Shown here: one piece after another, positions 1-8,634 of the stretch
How the letters are laid out: each line of letters starts with the position of its first letter
How positions within the stretch are numbered: the first letter of the stretch is position 1
Program-made: the position numbers and the translations under genes
The notes under the pieces: model-generated
The model's database searches: none
What the model was told of the DNA's origin: nothing
What the model saw: only the letters and a program-made list of their open reading frames with translations
NCBI GenBank assembly: GCA_019636245.1
Contig: JAHBXX010000027.1
Location: 1 to 64,000 of the forward strand
Direction of reading: 5' to 3'
DNA length: 64,000 nucleotides
From: Planctomycetota bacterium
GTDB lineage: Bacteria > Planctomycetota > UBA1135 > UBA2386

Positions 1-110
1 GATCGAGAAGGGTATGGCGACCGCCGGCTTGAGGCTTGCTCGAAGTTGATCAGATCACCCAGGACTCGTTGCACGAGGCTGGCCTGACGATTGTCGACGG
101 CTGTCCGGCG

Positions 111-815
111 TCAGCGCACGAGTCGGCGTACGTCCTCGTTGGCGAAGCGAACGGCTCCTTCTCGAATGGCGAGCCAGTCACTTCGGACATCGTGGATCAG
201 ATGCTCTGGTGGACGTATGACGAATGTCGTTGTCGAGAACGCAGGCGTGAAGGTCGAGAACAGCTCGTGTGCCTGCTTCTTGAGAGACGCTCCCTCACTC
301 ACGGTCTCATATGGCACTGCGCGTCCTTGCGCCAAGAGCTCCCTGATCTCTTTGCGCGCAGAAGTGGAATGCTCGCTCACTGCCCGCATGAGTGACGCGT
401 GCGCCTGCACAAGCCGTGCGTCGATATCTGCCATGACCTCGGTCACATACACGGCCACCTCATGCGGCACAGCCTGCGTATCGGGCAGGGTCACCAGACC
501 TGCCTCGGACAGCACTTGGTTGACCCTGTTGAAAGCCTTGCGCTGGTTCTCTGGCAACTGGCAAATCAACAGCGTCTGTTCGATAACCAGAGAGCGGTCC
601 GCTGCTGGCGCTAATGCGGCGGCCGAACCGACAGCCGCTGTCACTGGATCCGCGCTCGCCGCAACCGTTGCGGCAGCGTTCTCTCTATCGTCAGGCGGCG
701 AAGGCTGTGGAAGGCCCTCGCCGAAGTCGCGTTGGCCCTGACCCGAAATGATAAGTGCCATGACGGCGGCCACAGAGCATGCGACAACGATCAGGACAAG
801 CGGTCTTGCAATCAT
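111..815 (-). CDS. Signal-anchored protein of locus A, function unknown
   Basis: A 234-residue protein that I do not recognise. Residues 3-24 form one hydrophobic helix after a short basic start, so it is probably a signal anchor with the rest outside the membrane. An Ala/Pro/Asp-rich linker follows to about residue 75, then a mostly helical, charged domain. Its ATG overlaps the TGA of the upstream sigma-like gene by four bases (ATGA), which implies translational coupling. GC is clearly lower than in the backbone genes further right. An anti-sigma or signalling-partner role is suggested only by position next to a sigma gene; no known anti-sigma motif is visible. After its TGA the frame stays open to the window edge, so the real gene end could lie further left if that stop is an error. 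Confidence 0.7.
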   Translation of the reverse strand: MIARPLVLIVVACSVAAVMALIISGQGQRDFGEGLPQPSPPDDRENAAATVAASADPVTAAVGSAAALAPAADRSLVIEQTLLICQLPENQRKAFNRVNQVLSEAGLVTLPDTQAVPHEVAVYVTEVMADIDARLVQAHASLMRAVSEHSTSARKEIRELLAQGRAVPYETVSEGASLKKQAHELFSTFTPAFSTTTFVIRPPEHLIHDVRSDWLAIREGAVRFANEDVRRLVR

Positions 816-1450
816 CGCTTATTGCGGACTCGAATCCGAAACTGAGACGTTCGGGGTTCGGGGTTCGGGACTTCGATCCCGAACCGCTCCAGCACCATCT
901 TAAGTGATCGGCGACCCGACTCTCCGGACAGGAATCTGCGAAATCTTCTGCGACCGGCCTCCCCGTCGGCGGCAACCCGCCCGGCACGAAGCGCGGCAGC
1001 ACGCCAACTACAGCCGTCCAATCAGACGAGAACGAACATGTCGACCTGACTGGGCTCCAGGAAGCGCCCGAGCACTCCCTCGACCTGCGCTCGCAGCTCG
1101 TCCATGTCCGCCGACGTCCCGGGATCCGGATCGACGCTGGGCACGAGCGACCCATCGTCCGCGCCGACAGCGGCGGATGACGCCGCTGTGCGCACGTGCC
1201 GATGGCGACGCTGCGCCGCCACCAGGGACTCAAGCCAGACCCGTCGCGCGATACCCGAAAACACGGCCTCCGACGCCTCGGTTACCCGGCCTGGTCGAGC
1301 CAGCCAACGCACGACCGCCTCCTGCACCAGGTCGTCGATCTCGAGGCCCGGCAGCCGACCGCGCCGCCAGAGCAAGCGGTGTGCGCGGTGCATCATCAGC
1401 AGGATCCGCTCCCGCGTCGCTGCCACGCCTCGTTCTTCTTCATCCCGCAT
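812..1450 (-). pseudogene. Sigma-70-like (ECF-type) gene of locus A with an in-frame TGA
   Basis: Read from 1450, the first 142 codons contain a sigma region-2-like stretch (I-D-D-L-V-Q-E-A near residue 37) and end at V-D-M-F-V-L-V, where a TGA sits at 1022-1024. The same frame then continues for 69 codons with L-D-G-C-S-W-R-A-A-A and a basic helix, which look like the rest of sigma region 4. A single C-to-T change from CGA (Arg) would explain the stop. The frame ends inside heptamer-derived P-N-P-E-P-R-T and overlaps the next gene as ATGA. Options are a recent pseudogene, a sequencing error, a truncated but working protein, or stop readthrough. I favour recent decay or error, because both halves keep coding character and the junction with the next gene is intact. 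Confidence 0.6.
850..869. repeat. Short CCCCGAA heptamer array (about 2.9 copies)
   Basis: On the plus strand this reads as two exact TTCGGGG units and a third lacking its last base. On the minus strand it lies in the 3' end of the locus-A sigma-like gene, 35 bases before the next start codon. The same heptamer is present in 11 copies at the matching position of locus C. Confidence 0.85.
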
Positions 1451-1552
1451 GCTGCGGCACGATAGCCTCGCACTGAAGGGCTGAGAAGCCCCTGCCGCGC
1501 TCCCCGTCCTCCACAGCGCCCACCAACGCCCCTAGACCGCCTGCACCGCACC

Positions 1553-1951
1553 CTACAGAAGGGTCCCCTCGGACTCGCGCCGGACTCGTTCGCCGACGTC
1601 GCCGCGGTAGGTGCGTCGCTGCACCGTGATCTTCCCGAACGGTGTCAGCCATTCGGACGCGGAGATCCCGCGATACCGGAGCCGCTGGCCGTCGACCTCG
1701 ATCGAGGGGCGGGCCTCATCCTTGGCCTGCAGGATCTGTTCGATGGTGTCGCGCCCGATCCCAGCCAGCAGTCCGCGCAGCTCCCCAACCAGGCCGCGGA
1801 ACCGCATGGGGGTCATCGCCTCGCCCCCGACCGACTCGACCATCCGGGCGAGTTCTTGTTCGAACTTGCGCGAGATCGACGTCGCGAGCCCACTGATCGA
1901 GGCCGCGGAGTGTGGCTTGTCGCCACAAGCAAGTTTGTCTGTTCTAACCAT
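1553..1951 (-). pseudogene. Truncated transposase N-terminus (possibly ISKra4-like)
   Basis: A 132-codon frame includes the stretch D-G-Q-R-L-R-Y-R-G, followed by L-T-P-F-G-K-I-T-V-Q-R-R-T-Y. That resembles the N-terminal domain of ISKra4-type transposases, in which a short beta region precedes the catalytic part. The frame stops at 1553, far short of a full transposase of roughly 350-500 residues, and no terminal repeats were found. It abuts the 3' end of a secreted-protein gene on the other strand, so it is probably the scar of an old insertion. The family assignment rests on pattern memory and could be wrong; the truncation is clear. Confidence 0.5.
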
Positions 1952-1989
1952 TTACAGACGTACGAACGACTCCGCGGCCAACTCCAAAA

Positions 1990-2162
1990 TTCTGCCCGAA
2001 TCCGAATTCACACCCCAGTCGTCGCTGCTCCTGCCGAACACGCCGCCGCTCGTCGGCGTGACCTTCTGCCACCAGATGGTGCCGCTCGAACTCGGCCCGA
2101 CCGGCGACTGGGCCTCGGTCACGGCGACCAACGCGCCCCAGCTGACGGCCAGTCAGCTCTGA
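1990..2162 (+). pseudogene. 3' remnant of a secreted-protein gene
   Basis: The last 45 or so codons before the stop at 2162 carry L-V-G-V-T-F-C-H-Q-M-V-P-L-E-L and V-T-A-T-N-A-P-Q-L-T. This matches the C-terminal tail seen in intact secreted proteins of this window, for example the genes ending at 39748 and 42225 (L-L-G-T-S-W-W-Q-Q-V-V-P and I-T-A-T-N-S-L-Q-L). Everything upstream of about 1990 in this frame is the reverse strand of the transposase remnant, so the 5' part of the gene has been lost. The fragment cannot make the original protein. Confidence 0.6.
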
Positions 2163-2340
2163 TCGCGCGCCGCCGCAGCATGGTCGCCGTCTGCCCGGTG
2201 CAGCTGCGCGGTCGTCGCCGCGAGCAGGAAGTACTTGCCGAGCGTACGGTCGCGCTGCAGTGGTGCGAGCGCCGCGAGGCCTCCGCCGGGCCGTCGCGCT
2301 TGGCGACCGCGACCGCGCGGTTCAGCGCGACGATCGATGC
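2153..2340 (-). pseudogene. Frameshifted C-terminal remnant of an ECF42-type sigma factor
   Basis: Two adjacent minus-strand frames together give S-I-V-A-L-N-R-A-V-A-V-A, D-G-P-A-E-A, L-A-A-L-A-P-L, Y-F-L-L-A-A-T-T-A-Q-L and A-A-A-A-R. This is the recognisable order of the C-terminal TPR-like extension of ECF42-type sigma factors (S-P-V-V-x-L-N-R-A-V-A, then Y-x-x-x-x-A-T-R-A-x-L). One frameshift, near 2280, separates the halves. The sigma domains 2 and 4 are absent. It ends tail-to-tail with the secreted-protein remnant at 2162. Confidence 0.6.
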
Positions 2341-2436
2341 GAATGGAGGCGCCTGTCGAGCCGCCTGGCGGATCGCCGATCGGGATTCCCGACCACCACC
2401 GTGGCACCGCCGCGCCCAACGTGGCGCAATAGGGGC

Positions 2437-4080
2437 ATGAAACGACCCTTGCTCCTGTTGCCGCTCGTGCTGGCGGCCTGCGGCGCCGCTCCCGAGCCGG
2501 TGGCGACCCCGCTCTTCCCGCTGGCCGAGGTCGGCGGCCACTCGTTCCCGATCACCACCGCCTCGCCGTTGGCGCAGCGCTGGTTCGACCAGGGACTTGC
2601 CTTCTGCTACGGCTTCCACCACGCCGAGGCGCTGCGCTGCTTCGACCAGGCCCTGGCGGCCGACCCGGCCTGCGCGATGGCGCTCTGGGGCCGCGCCTAC
2701 GCCGCCGGGCCGCACATCAACAACATGGAGATGTCGCCGGCCGCCGCGCAGCAGGCGCACGCCGATGCCGGCCGTGCGGCCGCGCTCGCCGCCGGCACGA
2801 CGCCGGTCGAGCAGGCCCTGATCGAGGCGATCGGCGTGCGCTACGCCTGGCCGGCGCCCGAGGACCGTTCGCAGCTGGACGCCGCCTATGCGGCCGCGAT
2901 GCGCACCGTCTACGCCGCCCATGGCGACCATCCCGACGTCGCTGCGCTGTTCGCCGAGGCGCTGATGGACCTGCGGCCCTGGGATCTGTGGCAGACCGAC
3001 GGCAGCCCGCAGCCGGAGACGCCGGAGATCCTGGCGGTGCTCGAACGCCTGCTGGCGGCGCACCCGCGCCATCCGCAGGCGAACCACCTCTACATCCACG
3101 CCGTCGAGGCATCGCCGGCGCCCGAGCGCGCCATTCCGTCGGCCGAGCGGCTGCGCGGCATGGCGCTGCGCATCGGCCACCTCGAGCACATGCCCGCGCA
3201 CGCGTTCCTGCGCGTCGGTCGCTACGAGGACGCCGCCGAGGCCAATCGGCGCGGCATCGCCGCCGACCTCGCCACCGTGGCCCGCACCGGTCGCAGCGGC
3301 TTCTACGAGGTCTACCGCGCCCACAACTACCACTTCCTCGCCTATGCGGCGATGTTCACCGGCAACGCCGACGAGGCGATCGCGGCGGCGCGCGAACTGC
3401 TGCGCGAACTGCCGATGGCCACCGTGCGCGAGATGCCGCAGTTCCTCGAGGCGTTCCTGGCGGTGCCCTACCACGCGCTGGTGCGGTTCGGCCGCTGGCA
3501 GGAGATGCTGGCCGAGCCGCTGCCCGAGCCGTGGCAGAAGAGCCGGCTGGCGTTCTGGCACTACGGTCGCGGCGTCGCCTTGGCCGCGCTCGGCCGCGTC
3601 GACGAGGCGCGCCGCGAGCGCGACGCCTACCGGGCGGCGGCGGCCGCGGTGCCCGACGACTGGATGCTGGCGAACAACCCGCTGGCCAAGGTGCTGGCGA
3701 TCGGCGACGCCTTCCTCGACGGCGAGGTGGAGTTCCGCGCCGGCGATCACGAACGTGCGTTCGCGTCGCTGCGGCTCGCCGTCGAGCGCGACGACGCCCT
3801 GCGCTACGACGAGCCGTGGGGCTGGATGATGCCGGTGCGGCACGGCCTCGGCGCGCTGCTGCTGGAGGCCGGCCGCGTCGACGAGGCGGAAGCGGTCTAC
3901 CGCCGCGATCTCGAACGGCACCCCGAGAACGGCTGGGCCCTGCGCGGCCTCGCCGAGTGCCTGCAGCGCCGCGGGGACCCGGCGGCGGCGGCCGTCGCCG
4001 AGCGGCGTTTCGCCGCGGCATGGCAGAATGCCACGGCGCCGATCCGCGCCTCGTGCTTCTGCCGGTCGGCGGGACTCTGA
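2437..4080 (+). CDS. Tetratricopeptide-repeat lipoprotein
   Basis: A 547-residue protein starting M-K-R-P-L-L-L-L-P-L-V-L-A-A-C-G, a lipoprotein signal with a lipobox cysteine near residue 15. The start was placed at this ATG because the longer upstream frame runs over the sigma remnant. The body is helical repeats: a pair near residues 55-95 (W-F-D-Q-G-L-A-F-C-Y-G-F-H-H-A-E-A-L-R-C-F), further pairs through the middle, and a final TPR-like pair near residues 470-530. The motif L-E-H-M-P-A-H-A-F-L-R-V-G sits near residue 249. It resembles uncharacterised bacterial TPR proteins that begin with the W-F-x-Q-G-L motif; no enzyme activity can be assigned. It is probably anchored to a membrane and works through protein contacts. 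Confidence 0.85.
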   Translation: MKRPLLLLPLVLAACGAAPEPVATPLFPLAEVGGHSFPITTASPLAQRWFDQGLAFCYGFHHAEALRCFDQALAADPACAMALWGRAYAAGPHINNMEMSPAAAQQAHADAGRAAALAAGTTPVEQALIEAIGVRYAWPAPEDRSQLDAAYAAAMRTVYAAHGDHPDVAALFAEALMDLRPWDLWQTDGSPQPETPEILAVLERLLAAHPRHPQANHLYIHAVEASPAPERAIPSAERLRGMALRIGHLEHMPAHAFLRVGRYEDAAEANRRGIAADLATVARTGRSGFYEVYRAHNYHFLAYAAMFTGNADEAIAAARELLRELPMATVREMPQFLEAFLAVPYHALVRFGRWQEMLAEPLPEPWQKSRLAFWHYGRGVALAALGRVDEARRERDAYRAAAAAVPDDWMLANNPLAKVLAIGDAFLDGEVEFRAGDHERAFASLRLAVERDDALRYDEPWGWMMPVRHGLGALLLEAGRVDEAEAVYRRDLERHPENGWALRGLAECLQRRGDPAAAAVAERRFAAAWQNATAPIRASCFCRSAGL

Positions 4081-4195
4081 GCCGGCCCGCGGCGGATTTT
4101 CCGCCGCGAGCATGGCACCGGCAGAGGCTTGCTGGCGCCGTGCGCCCAGCCGGCGCCTGCCGGCCATCCCCGTTCCCCGCGACCTGCTCCAACCG

Positions 4196-5305
4196 ATGCC
4201 AGCCAACGCACCCCTGCCCCTCCTCGCCGCCGCCATGCTGACGGCCGCCGCAGCCACCGCCCAGAGCGGCTGGCCGCTGCCCTACAACGCCTACCTCGCC
4301 GACGGCCACGAGAGCGCGGCGCTGCCGTTCGGCGTGCCGGGCTTCCGCACCCAGATCCTGCTCGAGGGCTCCGCGGTCGGCCCGAACGGCGCCGTGCTGC
4401 TCGGCCTGCGCTTCCGCGCCGACCGCAACAGCGCGCCGCTCGCCGCCACGTCGGTGCCCAACGTCACCGTGCAGATCGGCGAGACGACGGTGGCGTCGCT
4501 CGGCACCACCTTCGCCGGCAACGTCACCGGACCGATGCAGGTCGTGTTCCAGGGCACCGTGGCGCTGCCGGCGCAGGTGCCCGGCCACGCCGGGCCGCAG
4601 GACTGGGACATCGTGATCCCGTTCGCGCAGTCGTTCGTGTTCACGACGCAGAACGGCAACCTGCTGCTCGACATCGTCGCCAACAATCCGGCCGGCGGCT
4701 TCCCGACCTACTGGCTCGACGCGGTGCGACCCGGCGGCTCGGCGACCCGCTACGGCGAGCCCGGCGACAATCCGAGCGGCGACTTCCTGAACCTGATCGC
4801 GCACACCGGCAACGACATCGACCCGCGGCGGATCGCGATCGGCGGCCCGATCGACTTCTCGACGACGCTGATGTTCACCAACCCGCCCGGCCTGCTGGCG
4901 CTGGGCATCCAGCCGACGCCCGGACCGATCGACCTCGGCTTCCTCGGCGCCACCAACCAGTTCCTGCACGTGGATCCGCTGCTGTTCGTGCCGCACGCGT
5001 GGACGCAGACCTTCATCGGCTTCGCGTCGACGTTCACGCTGGCGTTGCCCAACGATCCGGCCTGGATCGACGACGTGATCTACGCCCAGTCGGCGCTGCT
5101 CGATCCGACCGCGAACCCGTTCGGCCTGGTGCTGAGCCACGCCGTCGAGGTGCGCCTCGGCGACCCGGCGCAGGCCTGGATCGGCATGCAGCAGCTCGAT
5201 GCCGACGACCCGGCGGCGGCCATGGGCACGCTGCTCGACTTCGCCTTCGTCGGCACGGCCGAGTACGGCGCCGTGCCGCTGCTGCTCGAGGGCGTGCAGT
5301 TCTGA
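4196..5305 (+). CDS. Secreted protein with shared C-terminal tail domain
   Basis: A 369-residue protein with a signal peptide ending A-A-A-A-T-A-Q near residue 23. The start is the first ATG giving a clean signal sequence. The mature part is beta-rich, with Asn/Gly/Thr-rich strands and few charged runs. Residues from about 240 onward (D-L-G-F-L-G-A-T, then N-P-F-G-L-V-L-S-H-A-V-E-V-R-L-G) match the tail pattern found in the proteins ending at 13065 and 26375. It lies between the TPR lipoprotein and a sigma/kinase pair. I cannot assign a function; the composition fits a surface or envelope protein. Confidence 0.8.
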   Translation: MPANAPLPLLAAAMLTAAAATAQSGWPLPYNAYLADGHESAALPFGVPGFRTQILLEGSAVGPNGAVLLGLRFRADRNSAPLAATSVPNVTVQIGETTVASLGTTFAGNVTGPMQVVFQGTVALPAQVPGHAGPQDWDIVIPFAQSFVFTTQNGNLLLDIVANNPAGGFPTYWLDAVRPGGSATRYGEPGDNPSGDFLNLIAHTGNDIDPRRIAIGGPIDFSTTLMFTNPPGLLALGIQPTPGPIDLGFLGATNQFLHVDPLLFVPHAWTQTFIGFASTFTLALPNDPAWIDDVIYAQSALLDPTANPFGLVLSHAVEVRLGDPAQAWIGMQQLDADDPAAAMGTLLDFAFVGTAEYGAVPLLLEGVQF

Positions 5306-5375
5306 GCCGGCGATGCACGCTGCCATCGCCGTCCGCCGGCCGCGGGCCCGGCCCGGGCCTATACTGCGGCCCGCG

Positions 5376-5978
5376 ATGGCCGACCACGAGCCGCCTGCCG
5401 AGCCGCTGACGCAGCTGCTGCGCCGCGCCGCCGCCGGCGAAGCGGCGGCGGGCGACGAGGCGCTGCCGCTGGTCTACCGCGAACTGCGCGCGATCGCCCG
5501 GGCGCGCATGGCGCAGGAGCGCCCCGACCACACGCTGCAGGCGACCGCGCTGGTGCACGAGACCTGGCTGCGCCTGGTCGGCGCCGGCGGCGGCGAGTGG
5601 GCCGATCGGGCCGCGTTCTACCGCGCGGCGGCGGTGGCCATGCGGCGCATCCTGGTCGAGCACGCGCGGCGCCGCAACCGGCAGAAGCGTGGCGGCGGCG
5701 CCGAGCGCGACCCGGTCTCGGTGGCCGGGCTGCCGGCGCCGCGGCCCGATCTCGGCTGCGCGGCGACGTTCCTGCAGCTCGACGAGGAGATCGAGCGGCT
5801 CGAGCGCGAGGATCCGCGCGCCGGCGAGATCGTGCGCCTGCGCTTCTTCGCCGGGCTCGGCGTCGACGAGACGGCCGCGGCGCTCGGCCTCTCGCGCCGC
5901 ACCGTGCTGCGCGAATGGGCGTTCGCGCGGGCGCGGCTGTTCGCCGCGCTCGACGGAGCCGGACCCGGCGATGCGTGA
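5376..5978 (+). CDS. ECF-type RNA polymerase sigma factor
   Basis: A 200-residue sigma factor. Region 2 contains L-V-H-E-T-W-L-R-L near residues 59-67, and region 4 has a helix-turn-helix with L-G-V-D-E-T-A-A-A-L-G-L-S-R-R-T-V near residues 163-179. These are the hallmarks of the ECF group often found beside kinases in planctomycetes. The ATG was chosen because the upstream extension runs back into the secreted-protein gene. Its stop overlaps the next gene's start by eight bases, so it is translationally coupled to the kinase, which is probably part of the same signalling route. No anti-sigma gene is present, so control by phosphorylation is an inference. Confidence 0.92.
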   Translation: MADHEPPAEPLTQLLRRAAAGEAAAGDEALPLVYRELRAIARARMAQERPDHTLQATALVHETWLRLVGAGGGEWADRAAFYRAAAVAMRRILVEHARRRNRQKRGGGAERDPVSVAGLPAPRPDLGCAATFLQLDEEIERLEREDPRAGEIVRLRFFAGLGVDETAAALGLSRRTVLREWAFARARLFAALDGAGPGDA

Positions 5979-8577
5979 GCGGCTGAAGGACCTGTTCGCG
6001 GCGGCGATCGAGCTGCCGGCCGACGACCGGGCGGGCTTCGTGCAGCAGGCCTGCGACGACGATGCCCGGCTGCGCGACCATCTGCTGGACCTTCTGCGCG
6101 CGCACGACCGCGCCGGCGACTTCCTCGAGCATCCGGCCCAGCTCGTCGCCGCGGCGACCCGCGATGCCGATGCCGACGGCGGCGCCGACCTCGAGCCGGG
6201 CCAGCGCATCGGTCCCTACACGCTGGTGGAACGGCTCGGCAGCGGCGGCTTCGGCAGCGTCTGGCGGGCCCGCCAGGAGCAACCGGTCGCCCGCGACGTG
6301 GCGCTCAAGGTGCTGCACGACGGCTTCGACGCCGCGCGCCAGACGCTGCGGTTCCTGGCCGAGTGCCGCACGCTGGCACGCCTGCAGCACCCGGCGATCG
6401 CCAAGGTGTTCGACGCCGGCACGGCGCCGAACGGCCGGCCGTGGCTGGCGATGGAGCTCGTCGAGGGCCGGCCGATCGTGCCGCACTGCACGGCCGGACG
6501 CCTCGGCTGGCGCGAGCGCGCGGCGTTGCTGGTCGAGGTCTGCCAGGCGCTGCAGCACGCCCACCAGAAGGGCGTCGTGCACCGCGACCTGAAGCCGGGC
6601 AACGTGCTGGTGGCGCTGCGCGACGGCATCGCCCGGCCGGTGGTGATCGACTTCGGCGTCGCCCGCGAACTGGACGCCGATGGCGACGCCGACGCGTTCG
6701 AGCCCGGCCTGCTCGGCACGCTCGACTACATGAGTCCGGAGCAGGTCGCCGGCGGCCCCGACGAGGTCGACACCCGCACCGACGTGCACGCGCTGGGTGC
6801 GCTGCTGTACGAACTGGTGGCCGGGGTCCGGCCGTTCGTGCGCGCCGCCGGCGAGGCCTCGGCGCAGGACCTGCTGCGGCAGATCCGCGAGCGCCTGCCG
6901 GTGCCGCCGTGCGGCCGGCCGACGGCGCTGCCCGATCTGCCACGGGAGATCGACTGGATCGTCGCCAGGGCGATGGCGAAGGACCCCGCCGCCCGCTACC
7001 AGACCGCGGCCGCGCTGGCCGAGGACCTGCGCCGCCTGCTCGCGCACGAGCCGGTCGCGGCCGCGCCGGGCGGCGCCTGGTACCGCGTCCGCAAGTTCGT
7101 GCGCCGCCATCGGCTGCCGGTGGCGCTGGCGGGCGCGCTGACGCTGGCCCTGGTCGGCGGCGCCGGTCTCGCCGCCCGTGGCTGGGCGGCGGCCAGCGCG
7201 GCGGCCGTGGCGGCCCAGGCGGCCGAGCAGCAGGCACGCATCGACCAGCTCGCTGCCGAACGCGAATCGCGCAAGGCCAACCGTGCGCTCGACCTGATCG
7301 ACGAGCTCTGGCAGGGCGCCGATCCATCGCGCTTCGGCCGCGCCGACTACCCGGTGCACGAGCTGTTCGCCGATTTCGAGCGGGCGCTGCCGGCGCGGGT
7401 CGCCGGCGAACCGGCGGTCGAGTTGCGCCTGCGGCTGCTGCTGGGGCGGTTGCAGCGCATCCTCGGCATGCTCGACCGCGCCGAACAGCACAGCGCGCGG
7501 GCGGTCGAGCTGGCGCGCGGCGCCGACGGCGTGGGCGACCTCGTCGACGCGCTGCTGGAGCGCGCGCGCACGCAGTTCGATCGCGGCGAGGTGCAGGCGG
7601 CGGAGGTGCAGGTGCGCGAGGCGCTGGCGCTGCTGGCCGGAGGCGGCGATCCGGTGCGCGAGGCGGCCGGGCTCGAGGTGCTGGCCAGCTGCCGCCAGCG
7701 GCTCGGCGACCCGGCGGGCGCCCTCGCCGCGGCCGAGCGCGCGCTGGAGTTGCGCGCCGGGGGCTCCGAGTCGGCGCGCGTGCGCAGCCAGCTGCAACTC
7801 GCCAACCTGCACGGCGCCGTCGGCCGCACCGACGTGGCGATGCACCACGTGCAGCAGGCGCTGTTCGGCCTGGGAAGGCTCGGCGTCGACCACCCGGACA
7901 CGATCGTCGCCCTGCAGCACCTCGCGGTCCTGCAGCAGCGGCAGGGCGACTTCGGGTCGGCCGAGGCGTCCTACCGCGAGAGCCTCGCCCGCCGCCGGTC
8001 GCTGTACGGCGACGACCATCCGCAGGTCGCCTGGGCCGAGGCCGACCTGGCCTGGTTGCTGCACGAGCAGCGGCGCGACGCGGAGGCCCTGCCGCTGCTC
8101 GAGCACGCGTTGCCGACCCTGCGCCAGCGGCTCGGCGAACGCCACCTGTTCGTCAGCGAGGCGATGCAACGGCTCGGCACGGTGCTCGGCGCCTGCGGCC
8201 GCCATGCCGACGCCGAGGCGCTGCTCGGCGAGGCCGTGCTGCGCTTCCGGTCGCTGCCGGGGCACCCGGCCGACGGTCTGGTCGGCTGCCTCGGCAACCT
8301 CGCGGCGCTGCAGTGGCAGCGGGGCATGCGCGACGTGGCGCGCGCGACCATGACCGAGGCGGTGCAGATCGCGCGCCGCGAGCTGCCGGCCGAGCACTTC
8401 GTGGTGTCGGTCGGCATGACCAACCTCGGCTGGATGCTCGCCGAGCTCGGCGATGTGCCGGCGGCGATCGAACTGCTCGAGGACGCGCTCGCTCGCTCGA
8501 CGGCCGCTGGCCGGGACGGCGAGGCGGCGGTGCAGCGCGAGCGGCTCGGTGCGCTGCGCGAGCGGCTCGGCCGCTGA
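5971..8577 (+). CDS. Transmembrane Ser/Thr protein kinase with TPR domain
   Basis: An 868-residue protein. Residues 83-345 or so form a Hanks-type kinase: glycine loop G-S-G-G-F-G-S-V-W (90-98), ATP-binding Lys113 in V-A-L-K-V-L, catalytic H-R-D-L-K-P-G-N (204-211) and D-F-G (227-229). All key residues are present, so it should be active. A single membrane helix follows at about 381-403, and the C-terminal 460 residues are tetratricopeptide-like helices. The 80-residue N-terminal helical lead-in is typical of planctomycete kinases encoded after an ECF gene. The gene overlaps the sigma gene by eight bases. The kinase domain should face the cytoplasm, with the TPR arm across the membrane. Confidence 0.93.
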   Translation: MRERLKDLFAAAIELPADDRAGFVQQACDDDARLRDHLLDLLRAHDRAGDFLEHPAQLVAAATRDADADGGADLEPGQRIGPYTLVERLGSGGFGSVWRARQEQPVARDVALKVLHDGFDAARQTLRFLAECRTLARLQHPAIAKVFDAGTAPNGRPWLAMELVEGRPIVPHCTAGRLGWRERAALLVEVCQALQHAHQKGVVHRDLKPGNVLVALRDGIARPVVIDFGVARELDADGDADAFEPGLLGTLDYMSPEQVAGGPDEVDTRTDVHALGALLYELVAGVRPFVRAAGEASAQDLLRQIRERLPVPPCGRPTALPDLPREIDWIVARAMAKDPAARYQTAAALAEDLRRLLAHEPVAAAPGGAWYRVRKFVRRHRLPVALAGALTLALVGGAGLAARGWAAASAAAVAAQAAEQQARIDQLAAERESRKANRALDLIDELWQGADPSRFGRADYPVHELFADFERALPARVAGEPAVELRLRLLLGRLQRILGMLDRAEQHSARAVELARGADGVGDLVDALLERARTQFDRGEVQAAEVQVREALALLAGGGDPVREAAGLEVLASCRQRLGDPAGALAAAERALELRAGGSESARVRSQLQLANLHGAVGRTDVAMHHVQQALFGLGRLGVDHPDTIVALQHLAVLQQRQGDFGSAEASYRESLARRRSLYGDDHPQVAWAEADLAWLLHEQRRDAEALPLLEHALPTLRQRLGERHLFVSEAMQRLGTVLGACGRHADAEALLGEAVLRFRSLPGHPADGLVGCLGNLAALQWQRGMRDVARATMTEAVQIARRELPAEHFVVSVGMTNLGWMLAELGDVPAAIELLEDALARSTAAGRDGEAAVQRERLGALRERLGR

Positions 8578-8634
8578 GCGCAAGCGACCACGGCGGGCGC
8601 GCGCCGGGGCCGGGCCTCCGGCCGCTCGCCGCCC

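Noticed and set aside
825..840. A tRNA T-arm-like string next to the heptamers in locus A.
   Set aside because: It lacks the T-T-C core of a T loop and no acceptor or anticodon arm can be drawn around it.
2119..4257. A 712-codon minus-strand frame opposite the TPR lipoprotein gene.
   Set aside because: It is the reverse of a well-supported gene and is rich in Arg, Gly, His and Ala, as expected from antisense of GC-rich coding DNA; only its last part (below about 2345) reflects a real remnant.
5359..8583. A 1074-codon minus-strand frame opposite the sigma/kinase pair.
   Set aside because: Low-complexity Arg/Ala/Gln-rich antisense with no domain; the plus-strand frames have all kinase motifs.
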